DNA from: Ypsolopha sequella | Taxonomy: Eukaryota > Arthropoda > Insecta > Lepidoptera > Ypsolophidae | Assembly (NCBI GenBank): GCA_934047225.1 | Contig: OW204000.1 | Location: forward strand, 10,434,001 to 10,498,000 | Direction of reading: 5' to 3' | Length of the DNA: 64,000 bases | Shown here: positions 12,712 through 24,000 of the stretch, in pieces | Numbering within the stretch: position 1 is the stretch's first letter | How the letters are laid out: the number at the start of each line of letters is the position of its first letter | Translations under genes and position numbers: made by a program | Notes under the pieces: model-generated | Seen by the model: only the letters and a program-made list of their open reading frames with translations | Databases searched by the model: none | Told to the model about the DNA's origin: nothing

Positions 12712-13219
12712 ATGTTCGCTAAAACCGTAACAAATACAGCATTCAGGAATGTCCTATTGCGTAATTTCTCTGCTACTGCAACAAGAAGGGAAATTGTGAA
12801 AATTCAAAGTTCCGAAGATTTTAAGAATAAAGTACTCGACAGCAAAGTTCCTGTTATTGTAGACTTTTTTGCAACGTAAGTCTTATCTTTTATTTATTGA
12901 GACATTGTACAATCAACAATTCACAAAGACTTATCATTAAAAATTTGTTTTCAGATGGTGCAATCCCTGTAGGATGTTGACACCTAGAATTGAATCTGTC
13001 GTCTCAGAAAACAAGGGCAAAGTGATTTTGGCTAAAGTAGACATAGATGAACAAACAGACTTAGCTCTCGACTACAAAGTCAGCTCTGTCCCAGTGCTCG
13101 TAGCAATTAAGAATGGTAAGGAGGAACAGCGCCTCGTTGGACTACAAGATGCTGATAAGCTACGCAAATGGGTTGGCCAGCTCGCTCCAGAGAAGGAGGA
13201 AGTTGAAGTTAAAGCTTAA
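12712..13219 (+). CDS. Mitochondrial thioredoxin (thioredoxin-2 type)
   Basis: Two exons, 12712-12875 and 12955-13219, encode 142 residues. The first ~27 residues (MFAKTVTNTAFRNVLLRNFS...) are basic, hydroxylated and free of acid, as in a mitochondrial presequence. The thioredoxin fold follows: the VIVDFFATWC strand and redox site, WCNPC at about residues 55-59, KVDIDEQ, the cis-proline motif SSVPV, and the C-terminal helix. It should reduce protein disulfides in the matrix using thioredoxin reductase. The active site has Asn where classical thioredoxins have Gly (WCGPC). An in-frame ATG 78 nt upstream (12634) would put a hydrophobic stretch before the presequence, so I chose 12712. The single intron splits the Thr codon before the active-site Trp. 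An AATAAA lies at 13271-13276. Confidence 0.92.
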
Positions 13220-13222
13220 TTA

Positions 13223-13236
13223 TTTATTTATTTATT
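13223..13236 (-). terminator. Overlapping AATAAA poly(A) signals of the WKF gene
   Basis: The plus strand reads TTTATTTATTTATT, giving three overlapping AATAAA hexamers on the minus strand, about 80-90 bp beyond the WKF gene stop. They start four bases after the thioredoxin stop codon, inside that gene's 3' UTR. Confidence 0.6.
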
Positions 13237-13270
13237 GATTATGCTGTTACCAATTATGTTGTACCTAGTT

Positions 13271-13276
13271 AATAAA
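13271..13276 (+). terminator. Thioredoxin poly(A) signal
   Basis: AATAAA lies 52 bp after the stop codon and 39 bp before the stop codon of the convergent gene. Confidence 0.65.
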
Positions 13277-13314
13277 ATGAACTGAAAAATTAAAACAATA
13301 TTTAAAGGTAAATT

Positions 13315-14046
13315 TTATTCAGATAAACGTTGTATCAAGTCCCTGGCTCGCTTATATGCTGCCTCATCAGGTCTAGCAGAATCTGTCTCCTCGTCTTCTT
13401 CTAACGTATCATTAGCTTCACCTCCTGCACTAAGATGTTTCTCTGTCCATTCATCCATTTGCTTTATAACTTTGTTTGCATCTTCCAAAAGCATTGTTCG
13501 AATGTTTCCTTTTGCACCATCAAAATATTCTACAAGTACAGTCCAGGTTGCATCTGGAACCAGACTGCTGGAAAACTTATTCTTATTAAGCCACACTTGT
13601 TTGGCTTTCATGAACTTCCAGTTTGGTCTGTCATGCTTCCATTGAGATATGTAACTAAGACATCCAGTCTTTACTTTCTCTTTGGCTGCAGCTTGTTCAT
13701 CAGCTTGCCGCTGAAAATGCTTTTCTTTCTTTAATTGGCGGATGGATTTTTTGCCAGATTTGTTGTCTGTAGAGTCAGTAGAAACGGGCTGCTTCTTTTT
13801 TTTCTTTCTCTTGGGTGCTTCCTCGTTATCGGATTCATCGTCAACTAACGCTCTCTTTTTGGATTCGACTCCAACATCCTCTGCAAAATTTTCTTCAACA
13901 TCTTCATTTTCCTGTGGGACTACTCCTAACTTGGCTTTTTTAGCTGCTTCTTCTTCTCGCCTTTCTCTCCTATATTTGCCTAGTTTGTTACCACGGTTAT
14001 TGCTACGCCTTCTCTTGTTACTTGATTTACTTTTACCCATTTTCAT
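13315..14046 (-). CDS. C7orf50-like WKF-domain protein
   Basis: One uninterrupted reading frame encodes 243 residues. The N-terminal half is highly basic (SSNKRRRSNNRGNKLGKYRRERR and KRKKKKK runs), typical of nuclear/nucleolar targeting. The C-terminal half carries the WKF domain (formerly DUF2373) around residues 127-195, with YISQWKHDRPNWKFMKAKQ, W at VWLNKNKF, and YFDGAKGNIRTMLLEDA. This is the arrangement of human C7orf50, a poorly characterised nucleolar protein. The first Met (MKMGKS) and the third residue are both possible starts. An acidic C-terminal stretch (LEEDEETD) precedes a short helix. It is tail to tail with the thioredoxin gene, with stop codons 95 bp apart. Being intronless is unusual beside its neighbours but has no transposon signs. 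Confidence 0.85.
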   Translation of the reverse strand: MKMGKSKSSNKRRRSNNRGNKLGKYRRERREEEAAKKAKLGVVPQENEDVEENFAEDVGVESKKRALVDDESDNEEAPKRKKKKKQPVSTDSTDNKSGKKSIRQLKKEKHFQRQADEQAAAKEKVKTGCLSYISQWKHDRPNWKFMKAKQVWLNKNKFSSSLVPDATWTVLVEYFDGAKGNIRTMLLEDANKVIKQMDEWTEKHLSAGGEANDTLEEDEETDSARPDEAAYKRARDLIQRLSE

Positions 14047-14601
14047 AAGTCTTAGATATCGATTGTTATTATTACCTTGATGGTGGTATTATAGGTTATG
14101 TATGTGAGATGTCAGTCGTCGTGGTCCGAATCTGGGATTCTGAAGAGCGTTGTGTTCATTACAGTGCATTTTTCTATGGTAGAAAAATGCAGGCTGTGGC
14201 CTTTCGTGTGTTTTTTGAAATGAAGTGAGTAAGTTTAGGAGCGATGAACGATTGTTGGTAGGGGAAAATCAAATCTTATGTTTATGGGTTCTAATCACCA
14301 GGGATGTTATACGTCAGCTCCAAAATTATAAAATCGGCCTTTCAAAATTATGGTACATACTTACTTTAAAAAAAATATGGTGCAGGTTTTCAGAAAGCTT
14401 TGCAGATCAAAATTACTTTTATAGGATACCTTTGCTACGCGTCTAGCGTAATTTTTTCATTTTATTTTCGCTCGTCAGGTCATGTAAGACATCAAAGAAT
14501 CTGATGACGTTGATAAAAACTTTAACGACCTAGATATCCTTAATTAAAATAAGAGTAAAGATCAACATCTAAATCAGAACTAAAAGTTTATAAAGATGTC
14601 A

Positions 14602-14756
14602 ATTCGGTGTAGCACATCTTAACTTATTTGACAGGACTTGCCTTAATTTAAGCGTTCTGTCCTTGTCTTTTCAATAATGAAAGAAAAAGACAACGCTTAA
14701 AATAAGGTTAGTCTTGTCCATGGTCTTGTCAAATAAGGTAAGTGTTACGCCGAATC
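14602..14756. mobile_element. MITE with TTCGGTGT ends, copy 1
   Basis: The left arm reads TTCGGTGTAGCACATCTTAA and the right arm is its imperfect inverse ending GTTACGCCGAA. The interior has CTTATTTGACAGGAC and its inverse. It is the same family as 27220-27365. It is diverged and non-coding. Confidence 0.7.
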
Positions 14757-14789
14757 GAAAAAAATAATTTAAATAAATTTGCCTTTCGG

Positions 14790-15752
14790 TTCTAAAGTGG
14801 CTTGTACGTAAGCTTTGGCAAGGGCCCAGTGGATAACGTCATTGAAGCTGGCGTGGCGTGAGACTTGACCTGCACTGAATTTGAAAGACAGACCATATAG
14901 TGCCCGTGTTGGTCGACGCCTTCTCCGCAACTGCAAGTATGGGGCTCGTTTAGCTGTGAGCTAAGCCGCAGGCCACAGGCAAGGCTCAGGTTGTACATAT
15001 TACTGGATGGGATCGCCATCAGCCAGTATCCGGAATTACGCGTGGCCACCTTGTCTGCTGGGGTGGATGAAATTTCGAGGAGGTTTTACTGTACCTGTTT
15101 ACACAGAGGCTCGTCCCATAGCCTCTGAGAGGATGGGGTAATGGTTTCATTAGGGCACGCTGTTGTCCAGGCGTTCCTAGCCTCATCCAAGCCCGAGACC
15201 TTAACGTCACCAAGTGACGGTCTTATTATTATACCACCGAAGAGTTCTTGTGTGCTGTGGATTGAAGATAGAAACGCGGGAAGGGCCACACTAGAAATTT
15301 TTCGAATTCCCAAACCACCCAATCGTACTGGTAAGGTGAAAATGAAAAAAAAAAAAGGTGTCCTTGTTCCTTCTTCGTTCATCGAGGGGACAATTTAGAA
15401 TTTGGGTTATGGTATTTTGAATTAACTTGTTAAGGTGTTCAAACGTATCTAAAAACGTTTTGGTGGTTCCAGACAACAAACTAAAACGTTGATTCCAAAG
15501 AGGCGTACAGTACAACGTAAAACATAGGTAAATTTGGGTAAAAAGAGACAAAACCGAATGATGAAGAGGGCCGGGGTTTATTTTTGCAAGGCAACTGGAC
15601 GACAGTTCGAATTTGGCTATTTGTTCTGAGATGTATTTTGGAATACCATGGTCTAGTAAATGTGCGCCAAGAAGGCGAAGCGTTAGTGAGTATTTTATCA
15701 TTATCCAATGACACATGAATTTACCGTTTTCGAGAATTTGAAGTAAACTCAA
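14790..15752 (-). pseudogene. Decayed non-LTR reverse transcriptase fragment
   Basis: Broken reading frames on the minus strand carry pieces typical of the region after the reverse transcriptase core in some non-LTR elements: LTLRLLGAHLLD, then LPVRLGGLGIRK, then HTCSCGEGVDQHGHYMVCL with Cys/His spacing. Frames shift near an A-rich run at 15346-15356. No YADD motif, endonuclease or clean ends are visible. The clade is not assigned. It is an old remnant with no likely product. Confidence 0.6.
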
Positions 15753-16255
15753 TTTTCAGCTAATATTTTTTAAATTTTTTGGGGAAGTACAAATCCAATT
15801 TATTTATGTAATTTCTTTTGTGTATGACTGAAACAACATTAAGCTAACAACAACAATAATATAATTTTTGAAAAGTGTCAGCTGTTAAAAATTACAACGG
15901 ATCTTATTATGGAAATGGATGACATTGAGGACAAAATATTTTTGAAGATTTAATTTTTATAATTAAACTGAAAATAAAAACAAAATACGAAGATGTAAAA
16001 CCTTTTTTTTTTTTATTATTCAAGCAAAATTGGTTTATTTATTTACTTTTTACATAAATTAGAGTAACTTAACTAAAAACTTAAATAATATTCAAAAACT
16101 TAACCAAAGATGACCAAAAATATAAAATCTAACAAAATAAACCTAAAAACCTTGAAATCAACTTTCAAACAAAAAACAAATAATTGAAATATAGCTATTG
16201 AATGACAGGAATTATGAACTCATGAATCTGTAAGAACATTTCGGCAATTTCATAT

Positions 16256-17724
16256 GTGGGTAAGGCCACCAATTTTGCCACAAATCGCGAAAAAGTGTCG
16301 CAGAATTTTTCGCGACGGTGACGTAAAAGTGACGAAAAATTTACGCTACGGTAGCGTAAAAGTGACGAAAACAGGTAGTGAAAAATTATAAAGTTTGGAT
16401 TACACCAAACACAATATCAAAATAAATGTAACAGTTTGTTTTCAAAATTTACATTTAATTTTATTAGAGATAGTTATGGCATTGCAAGAGAGGCCAACTT
16501 GTGAATTGTCATCCTGAATTAATTGTGATTGTGTTCTATATTTTTTATTATTTTCTCTCTATGTTGCCCGCAACTTTTCTTGTTCGCTTTCGTTCATGGT
16601 AGCTTTTTTTTTTATTGTACCGTTTTAGCACTCTTTCGGAACCTCTTTTACATTTGATTATACATTTGACTTTTCAGCCGATGCGATGTTAGAGGCATCT
16701 GTAAATATAAGAAAATTATATATTAGACTAGCATTCGCATTTATAATATTTATTTTAATTATATTTATTTTAATTATATGTAACCATAAAGACAAACAAG
16801 TCGAATATATTTAATTTTTATCCTACATACAAACAAACTTTAAGCTCTTTAGGTAAATAAATAAATAGACCGCCGTGTGTAACCAAACCTTTAAAATGGT
16901 ATCGAAGTTGAGGTGTCGTAAGAAATACGTCACCGGTGTCGAAGAAGTGTCGAAAAAGTAGCGAAATGGTCACGGTAGCGTAAACGTAAACAAAGATTAC
17001 TTGCAAACCACTGAATGTAAGTCTTTGTAATCATCAGTATTCAAAATTGTACGTTTTTGGAACCTAGAGCACTATTAGTATCAGTAAAAATCTGAAGCTT
17101 ACCTTGGTAAATGTGAACAAAACGTGTTTTTCAAGCCACTGACCATGCGCACTCACAACAAAGTTGACTGATCTACTGCTGACGCAATATGACAGTTGGA
17201 GCTATTATTATTTATTTTATAATGAGCGTTAGTGTAGCCAGTCGTAAAGAAATACAAATCACAAAACTCAGCTAAAAACTTGAGACAATTAATGGTCGCG
17301 TTGTACTAGTGACGAAAAAGTCAGAAATAACGTCAAATTATTCGAGCACCGAAAACACATAGAGAGAACGGTTGTATTCTTTTGCCAAACATATAAAACA
17401 CTAGCCAATTATATGATGATGCCGTGGAATTGAATATTGAACATCTAAAACGGCTAGAAGTTTTGAAAATTTTGATCCAAGTTAACCGCCCCCAAATTTC
17501 CCCTGCTGTTTTTACTCTAAAATCCCCCATTTTTGGGGAAAACGTGGAAATTGCTCAGCTGTAGAACGGTATTCTGTAACTTTTACCACTTGCCATATTA
17601 GACAATGAACTATTTAATTCGATAAAAATGCTTCAAAAACTGTAGTAACTTATATTTTTGAGAAAATTTAATGGACATTTCCGAGTAGGGCAAATGTGGC
17701 AAAATCCGTGGCTTTACCCATGTA
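16256..17724. mobile_element. TIR element of about 1.47 kb, apparently non-autonomous
   Basis: The left end TGGGTAAGGCCACCAATTTT is the imperfect inverse of the right end AAATCCGTGGCTTTACCCA, extending over about 30 bp and including TTTTGCCACA. Subterminal sequence repeats 'CGTAAAAGTGACGAAAA' twice. I see no transposase. The target duplication is not clear. It lies between the WKF gene and eIF3L. Confidence 0.6.
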
Positions 17725-18020
17725 AAGATCTATTATTAATTTATTTTAAATGACATTCATCAAAAAGTAATGAAAATTGGGCTGAGTTCAGTTTGACTGT
17801 CGGGCGTCACCTCACCAGCCTATCACTGACAGCACGATCGCATAGAAAGAGCAAATTCCACGCGTGCAAAAGAGATGGCATGATGGGCGGGCGACGTCCG
17901 ATGATCAAATCATCAAATCAAACTGAACGCACCCTTTGATTCGCTCTTTTTGTGATTGAGGTTATCTTTTTGCCAACACAAAGTGTTTAATGCTAAAATT
18001 TACTTGAAAAACTTAGAAAC

Positions 18021-21000
18021 ATGTACTCTAGTGACGACTATACTGAGGTAAGAAAAGTGTAATGTTATTTCCAGTTTTTGTCTTGATCTCTGACAACATA
18101 ACCTATTTAGCAATCTGAATAATTTTAGGGCGCTGCTGCAGGATATGAGTCCTTTGGAGACTACGAACCACATACAGGTGATCCCCAATATGACCTGGAG
18201 TACGATAAGTCCTACTATAAGATGCCTGATTTGGTAAGTAGACTATGTAGCAGAACCTACAAGTTTTGTTTTACCTTTTTATGCATAATGAGTATGCAAA
18301 AGCAAATCATTTCTTTAAGTATCATACGTAATGCTTAATGCCATTGAATTCCTTGCCTTTAATAAAATAAATGACCTTTCACACACACAATTCAAATATG
18401 TAATAGTTATTTATTTTATTTGAGGCAAAGAATTCAGTGGCATTAAGCATTACGCCCGGTACTTAAAGAAATGATTTGATAGAATGATGAAGTGACAAAT
18501 GATTTTTACAAATAGTTCATATAGATGAGTATGTAAAAGTTGTTTATTTTATCTTAGGGGTGCTTTCATTGGTTTATTAAGGCGAATGGATATGCCAACT
18601 GCAATTTGGACCTGTCTTTGAATCCCTACTCCTCCCACACGGGTGGTCCAAAAACTTTCATAAAAATATATGATAGGCATTATATGTAGAGTTAAAAATA
18701 AATTTTAAGTTTAATAACTGTTTTTCTATTGTAAGTTTTGACAAAAAAAATGAAAGTCATCGAAAGTTTCACATGATTACACAAGAATTCTCTTACTCCT
18801 TCCAAACGCCTAAAGCGATTTTAATTATTATTTCACCAAATTATAGGAAATTTTTAGATCTGAAAAAATTTAGTTCAAAATTTTTTTTCCATTCATGGCG
18901 TCCATGTGAAAAGTATTATTTTCTCCTATTCTGTGCTTACCGGAGACGCAGTGGTTGTCGTAACAGCCACTTTTCAAGGCACGCTGAAATGAACATTATT
19001 TCAATGTTGTTTCTGTTGATATTTGTACCGACACACATCGAGTTGCTTATTTAGCGTGGTCATATGCCTTAAGTACCTGAAGAGTTAGGTACAGCAAGCC
19101 AGTGGACAGTGAAGTAGCACTGAAGCATGTGCTACTTTACATTACATGCAAAGTACCAGTATGCAGTGGACCAGATTTTGTGTCAGGAAGCTGAAGGTGT
19201 TAGGCTCTATTTTTGAAGGAGTTGTCCTGGATGGGCTAGCTGACTGGAGCAAATACGAATGTGAAGAGTCAGTGCAGGACTCATCGCCCCACAAATTTAT
19301 AATTTTAAGAGTGTTAAACCTTCCACTTTTGTTTAATTTTGGCACCTCAGTGGTGCTCTAAGCCTTCATAAGATCTCACCATGCCAACCAGTATTCTGCT
19401 GCACTATTGGCCTCATACCATTTCAGTTCAACAGTTTTCTGTTAACTTTTGTTTATTAGATTAGATGGCCATGAGTAAACATATTGGCAGCCAGTGGCAT
19501 GCACAAAACTTTTTGCTGAAAAAGCCATGAGAATGACAAGTAGAATCAAAAAATTAAGGAAAAATGAAAATACCACTTTGGAAAATAGTTATTTCTTTCT
19601 GCCTACCCTATCTACAGTGAATAGTTTTCAAACTATGCTTTTTCTTCATATCATTGAAAGCTTGTTTCCGCCTACTGCTGGATATATTTTCTTTATAATG
19701 GTGTTTTAATTATATCATTTATTTTTGTCAATCTTCTTATTTATTTTCCAGCAAAAACTGTTTGTGCTCACCACTATAGGCAGGCAATATCATGTATAGG
19801 CAGATTAAAGCAACAGGGATACACATTTCCTCTTGTGGGTTTTCAGTATCTAGACATACAGCATGTGTCCCGCTGAATTCAGAATTTCACCTATTTGCAT
19901 ACTTCTTTTTATGCTATTTACAGGTTAAGAAGTTCCTGGTATACTTCCGCAATATGATCAACGAGGGTGTCACCTATGAGATACAGAATCTCTATGAAAA
20001 CACATTCCCCAAACTCACAGAACAGTATTTTGAAAACACACCTTGGCCTGAGGAGAATGAGGTGGCGCCCCTTGTGGATAATGATCATGTAAGTATTCAC
20101 TAAAACTTGTTGTCATATCCCCAATGTTTGCAGACTTCTTGGAGGGTGACACACTACGAAGGCAAAATATACCACTACTAAATTATGGAGTATAAGAAAA
20201 TGCAATAAAATTCTGACAGCGCTAGTTGTGTTGCCAGGTCCAGTATGCCTTTCGGTACTGAATGATAAAACAATCATAATTTTGTTCCACCAAAAAAACC
20301 CAGATTGTTATATTCAGCTCCTATGTTGTTTTTCTCACCTGTAATGTCAAAACTCGATTTGGCAACATGTAAAATCATACACTCTAAAGTTCGGAAATTC
20401 CTTAAATTATTTGTGCAAGGGGCCACCGACTTGTGCCGATAGCGGCGCGGCATAGGCAGTCAGTTTTTGTTTGTTCATCTCGCTTTTAGCATGCTGGTGT
20501 ACTGCAATCTATTGAAAAAAACGACCTGTTGTAAGTTGACCATTGGTCTATTCGCCAGGTATTTATGATCCTGTACAAGGAGCTGTACTACCGCGACATC
20601 TACGCGCGCGTGCCCGGTGGCCCGAAGCCCGAACAGCGGTTCCACTCGTTCTACAACTACTGCGACCTGTTCAACTACATCCTCTCGGCGGAGACGCCGG
20701 TGCCGCTCGAGCTGCCTGACCAATGGCTGTGGGAGCTCATCGACGAGTTCGTCTACCAGTTCCAGTCTTTCGCTCAGTACAGGTGATAGAAATTAAATAA
20801 AAATAATAAGAGAGGTGTCGTGGGATTCCCGTTTCGAACGAGGTTCCTGTCACTAGTGACGCTCATGCGGCTCATCTATACTGCAGTAATATATCTCTGC
20901 ATAGACATACGTACGCTTATAAACACACATACTACCTATATATATATATATATATATAAAAGTGTCATGACGGTCGAAGTCTTACACTATTTTGGCCTAG

Positions 21001-24000
21001 CGAGGGAATTAAAATGCGATAACTTGCGATAAGGAACTCAAGTCAGAGGTGTTTCCGAGTATAGTGTGAAAATGCAATGCAAGTCACAGTCCACACTCGT
21101 ACACCCACGTTTCACTAAAGATTGTTACATCCTATTGCGATGGGTGGTGCTTATATGTGACCGTGACCTCTCGATTAGTAGTTGAGACGTTCAAACCAGT
21201 TAGACCAAACAGGCGACGTGAAATTAATCATAATTAGTGTAAACTCTTCAGGTCGCGTACGTCAAAGCTGAGTCAGGCTGAGATCGATGCTCTGAACACA
21301 GAGAACAAGGCATGGAACGTGCTCTGCATCCTCAATGTTCTTCACTCCTTGGTGGACAAGTCCAACATCAAGAAGCAACTTGAGGTGAGAAAGCTTCTTA
21401 TTAATTTGCAGCAATGATGATATATTACCTACACCTTACCTATTTCTAGTTAAGGGTTTATGGGAAAAGTCCATCAGCCTGTATTCGTCCACTGCTAGGC
21501 CTTTCCAAAATTTCGCCACTATTGGTGGTCCTCTTGGAAGTGCTGCCCTACTAACACATGCTGGGCAGGTGGGTTGGTGAGCGCGGTGCCGAAACCCTCG
21601 CACCAGTGACGCCGCTGCCTTTAAGGGATGGGTATGTCGTGGGCAGATCGTAAGTTATGGAATAGAAAATCTTTCACCAAAAGTCAAAAATAGGTGCGAC
21701 GACAAGCTGAGCGAAGCGTAGCGTGTTAGGTTTACATGTAAATATTTTTTATTTAGTTTTGACAGAAATATGATAAGCCCAATTCTACGATGTGTCGACG
21801 ACAGATAAACGGCTATCGTTCGATCCCAGGCATGTTGGGCTACCTGGTTGTGCCTGTCAGAGAGCTGTCCTCTTACTCTCCCCTGAATAACTTCGTGAGT
21901 TTTTGCGAGTAAGATGGTGGTACCTCCACAGTGGAGCTCGGCAACAGCTCTACCACCAAGCATTACAATATGGCGTAGTTGATGTATTTAAATGTTTCCA
22001 GGTGTATGCAACGGGCGGCGACCCTGATTCAGTGGCGGGAGAGTTCGGGCGCCACTCGCTCTACAAGATGCTTGGGTACTTCTCTCTCGTGGGACTGTTG
22101 CGTCTGCACTCCTTGCTTGGGGACTACTACCAGGCCATCAAGGTAGGGTTTCAGTTTAACAAAGGCCCGTTACAATGTCTTAAGGCGTGTATACATGGTT
22201 GCAACATGCAACATATGAACCGCTCGCCTCTATGTGAACGCAACGCATACGTGTGCGAAACGCAATGAGCCTCCTTCGTCTGAATAATCGACAAATGACG
22301 GATCGCAATGACTGCAAAGCAAAAACTGAAAAATCATCCTGTCTTAGATCAAAACAATATCCTTTTGGTCAAGACAAATAATGTCGCCCGTTTAGAGAAA
22401 ACAATAGATTCTTGAATGAAGTACTTACAATATTGTCTATTTTATCGTCTTCATTTAAGACATTACTTTTTAATCGAAAATTGTTTTGTTTGAAGAATAT
22501 ACTTATGCAGTGTATGAGTCTATTTTTGATAACAGTTGAGCGCAGTCGCCCATAGTGACATTAAATGTGTAATAAATTGTATCAATAATTTCATAGATTA
22601 GGTAGGTACATACATACAATCTCCAGTTATATTACTTTACTCTTTGGAATACTACGCCCAGACCAACGGCTGGACCTAGTAACATGGAGTTTGGACTGTA
22701 TGCAGGTTGCCTGTATGACGCAGAAGGGATTTTAGGAAATTCCAACGGGATCCACGCGAGCAACGCGGCGGGGGGGCCGCTGGTTTATTCTTTATAAGCA
22801 GAGAGATATTTGTTTGAAGCAAGACTAAAAATCATGTTTATGTGAAGTCTCTAACTAAATACTATTAGAAGAGATATTGATTTTTAATGTAACCCCGATA
22901 ATTTGATACATTGTAGACAAATAAAAAGTAGTTTCATGATAACCATAACAGACATTCAACTTTATATAACGAACGAAAACCTCTTACATACGCAGTGTTT
23001 GTGAAATATCTAAATAAACCATCCCTTAATAATGCCGACTGTTTAGATAACAAATACGGAACGCATCGGGATCTCCCTGCGCCCGCGCCGCTGTAAACGA
23101 AACTAGTTGGGAAATAGCGAAATAATAAGTTGTGAAACAGTACAAGTGTTTTATTCATCCGTCTGTGATAAGATAACCATCCAAAATTCATTTCATTAAT
23201 AAGGTAAAGAGATAGATTTCCGTAAGTCCAAAGATATCATGGTCACATGAAGAGAAAAGACAATTAGATCGCGCGAAGTTATTTTTATTGTTGATCCCAC
23301 TATTTTTGTTGTTCCATTCCAGAATGGCTAAATTAAATTTACAAGTTATATTTTTTGATATTTTTTTATTTCTAAATTGTATTATTTTTACATTTAAAAT
23401 GTGTTGTAGGTTTGTTTTTAACGTTTCTTAATAACCTGTAAAATTATTGGGGTTTGGTTAAAAGTCACCCAGTACAAAGGATATCGTATTTTTTTTTTAT
23501 ATTCATTTGCTCGAAGCGTACTCGGTTCGAACTTGGAACGCGTTGATACTTGGTTGAGATAACATAATTTAAGGATTATGACCCCAATCTTAGAGGATAC
23601 ATGTAAGGTATGTATACTCTTAAGACCCCAATACACATTATTTTGTAGGTCCTAGAGAACATCGAGCTACACAAGAAGTCGCAGTACTCGCACGTGCCAG
23701 CGTGCCAGATCTCCACTTCCTACTACGTGGGCTTCGCTTACATGATGATGCGCCGCTACGCCGACGCCATTCGCACTTTGTCTTCAGGTATTATTATTTA
23801 CAACGTTGTGTGGTTTAACCATTGGTTGATACAGGGTGCGAGAGGAATGGGGCCCATGGCCCCTCCAAAACAACCAGAAATTCCATACATTTGATTAAAC
23901 TTTTCGGTTCGATTCGGGTGCACTTTACACAGCGTAGATGTAGGTTTGCCAAAAGCGTCTCAAGAGCTTAGGTGCTTAAAAATTTGTCATTTTTTACTTT

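Noticed and set aside
23900..23922. GGTTCGATTCGGG, resembling a Pol III B box
   Set aside because: Part of the GGCGGATCC repeat; no A box or cloverleaf upstream, and the other copies do not keep it.
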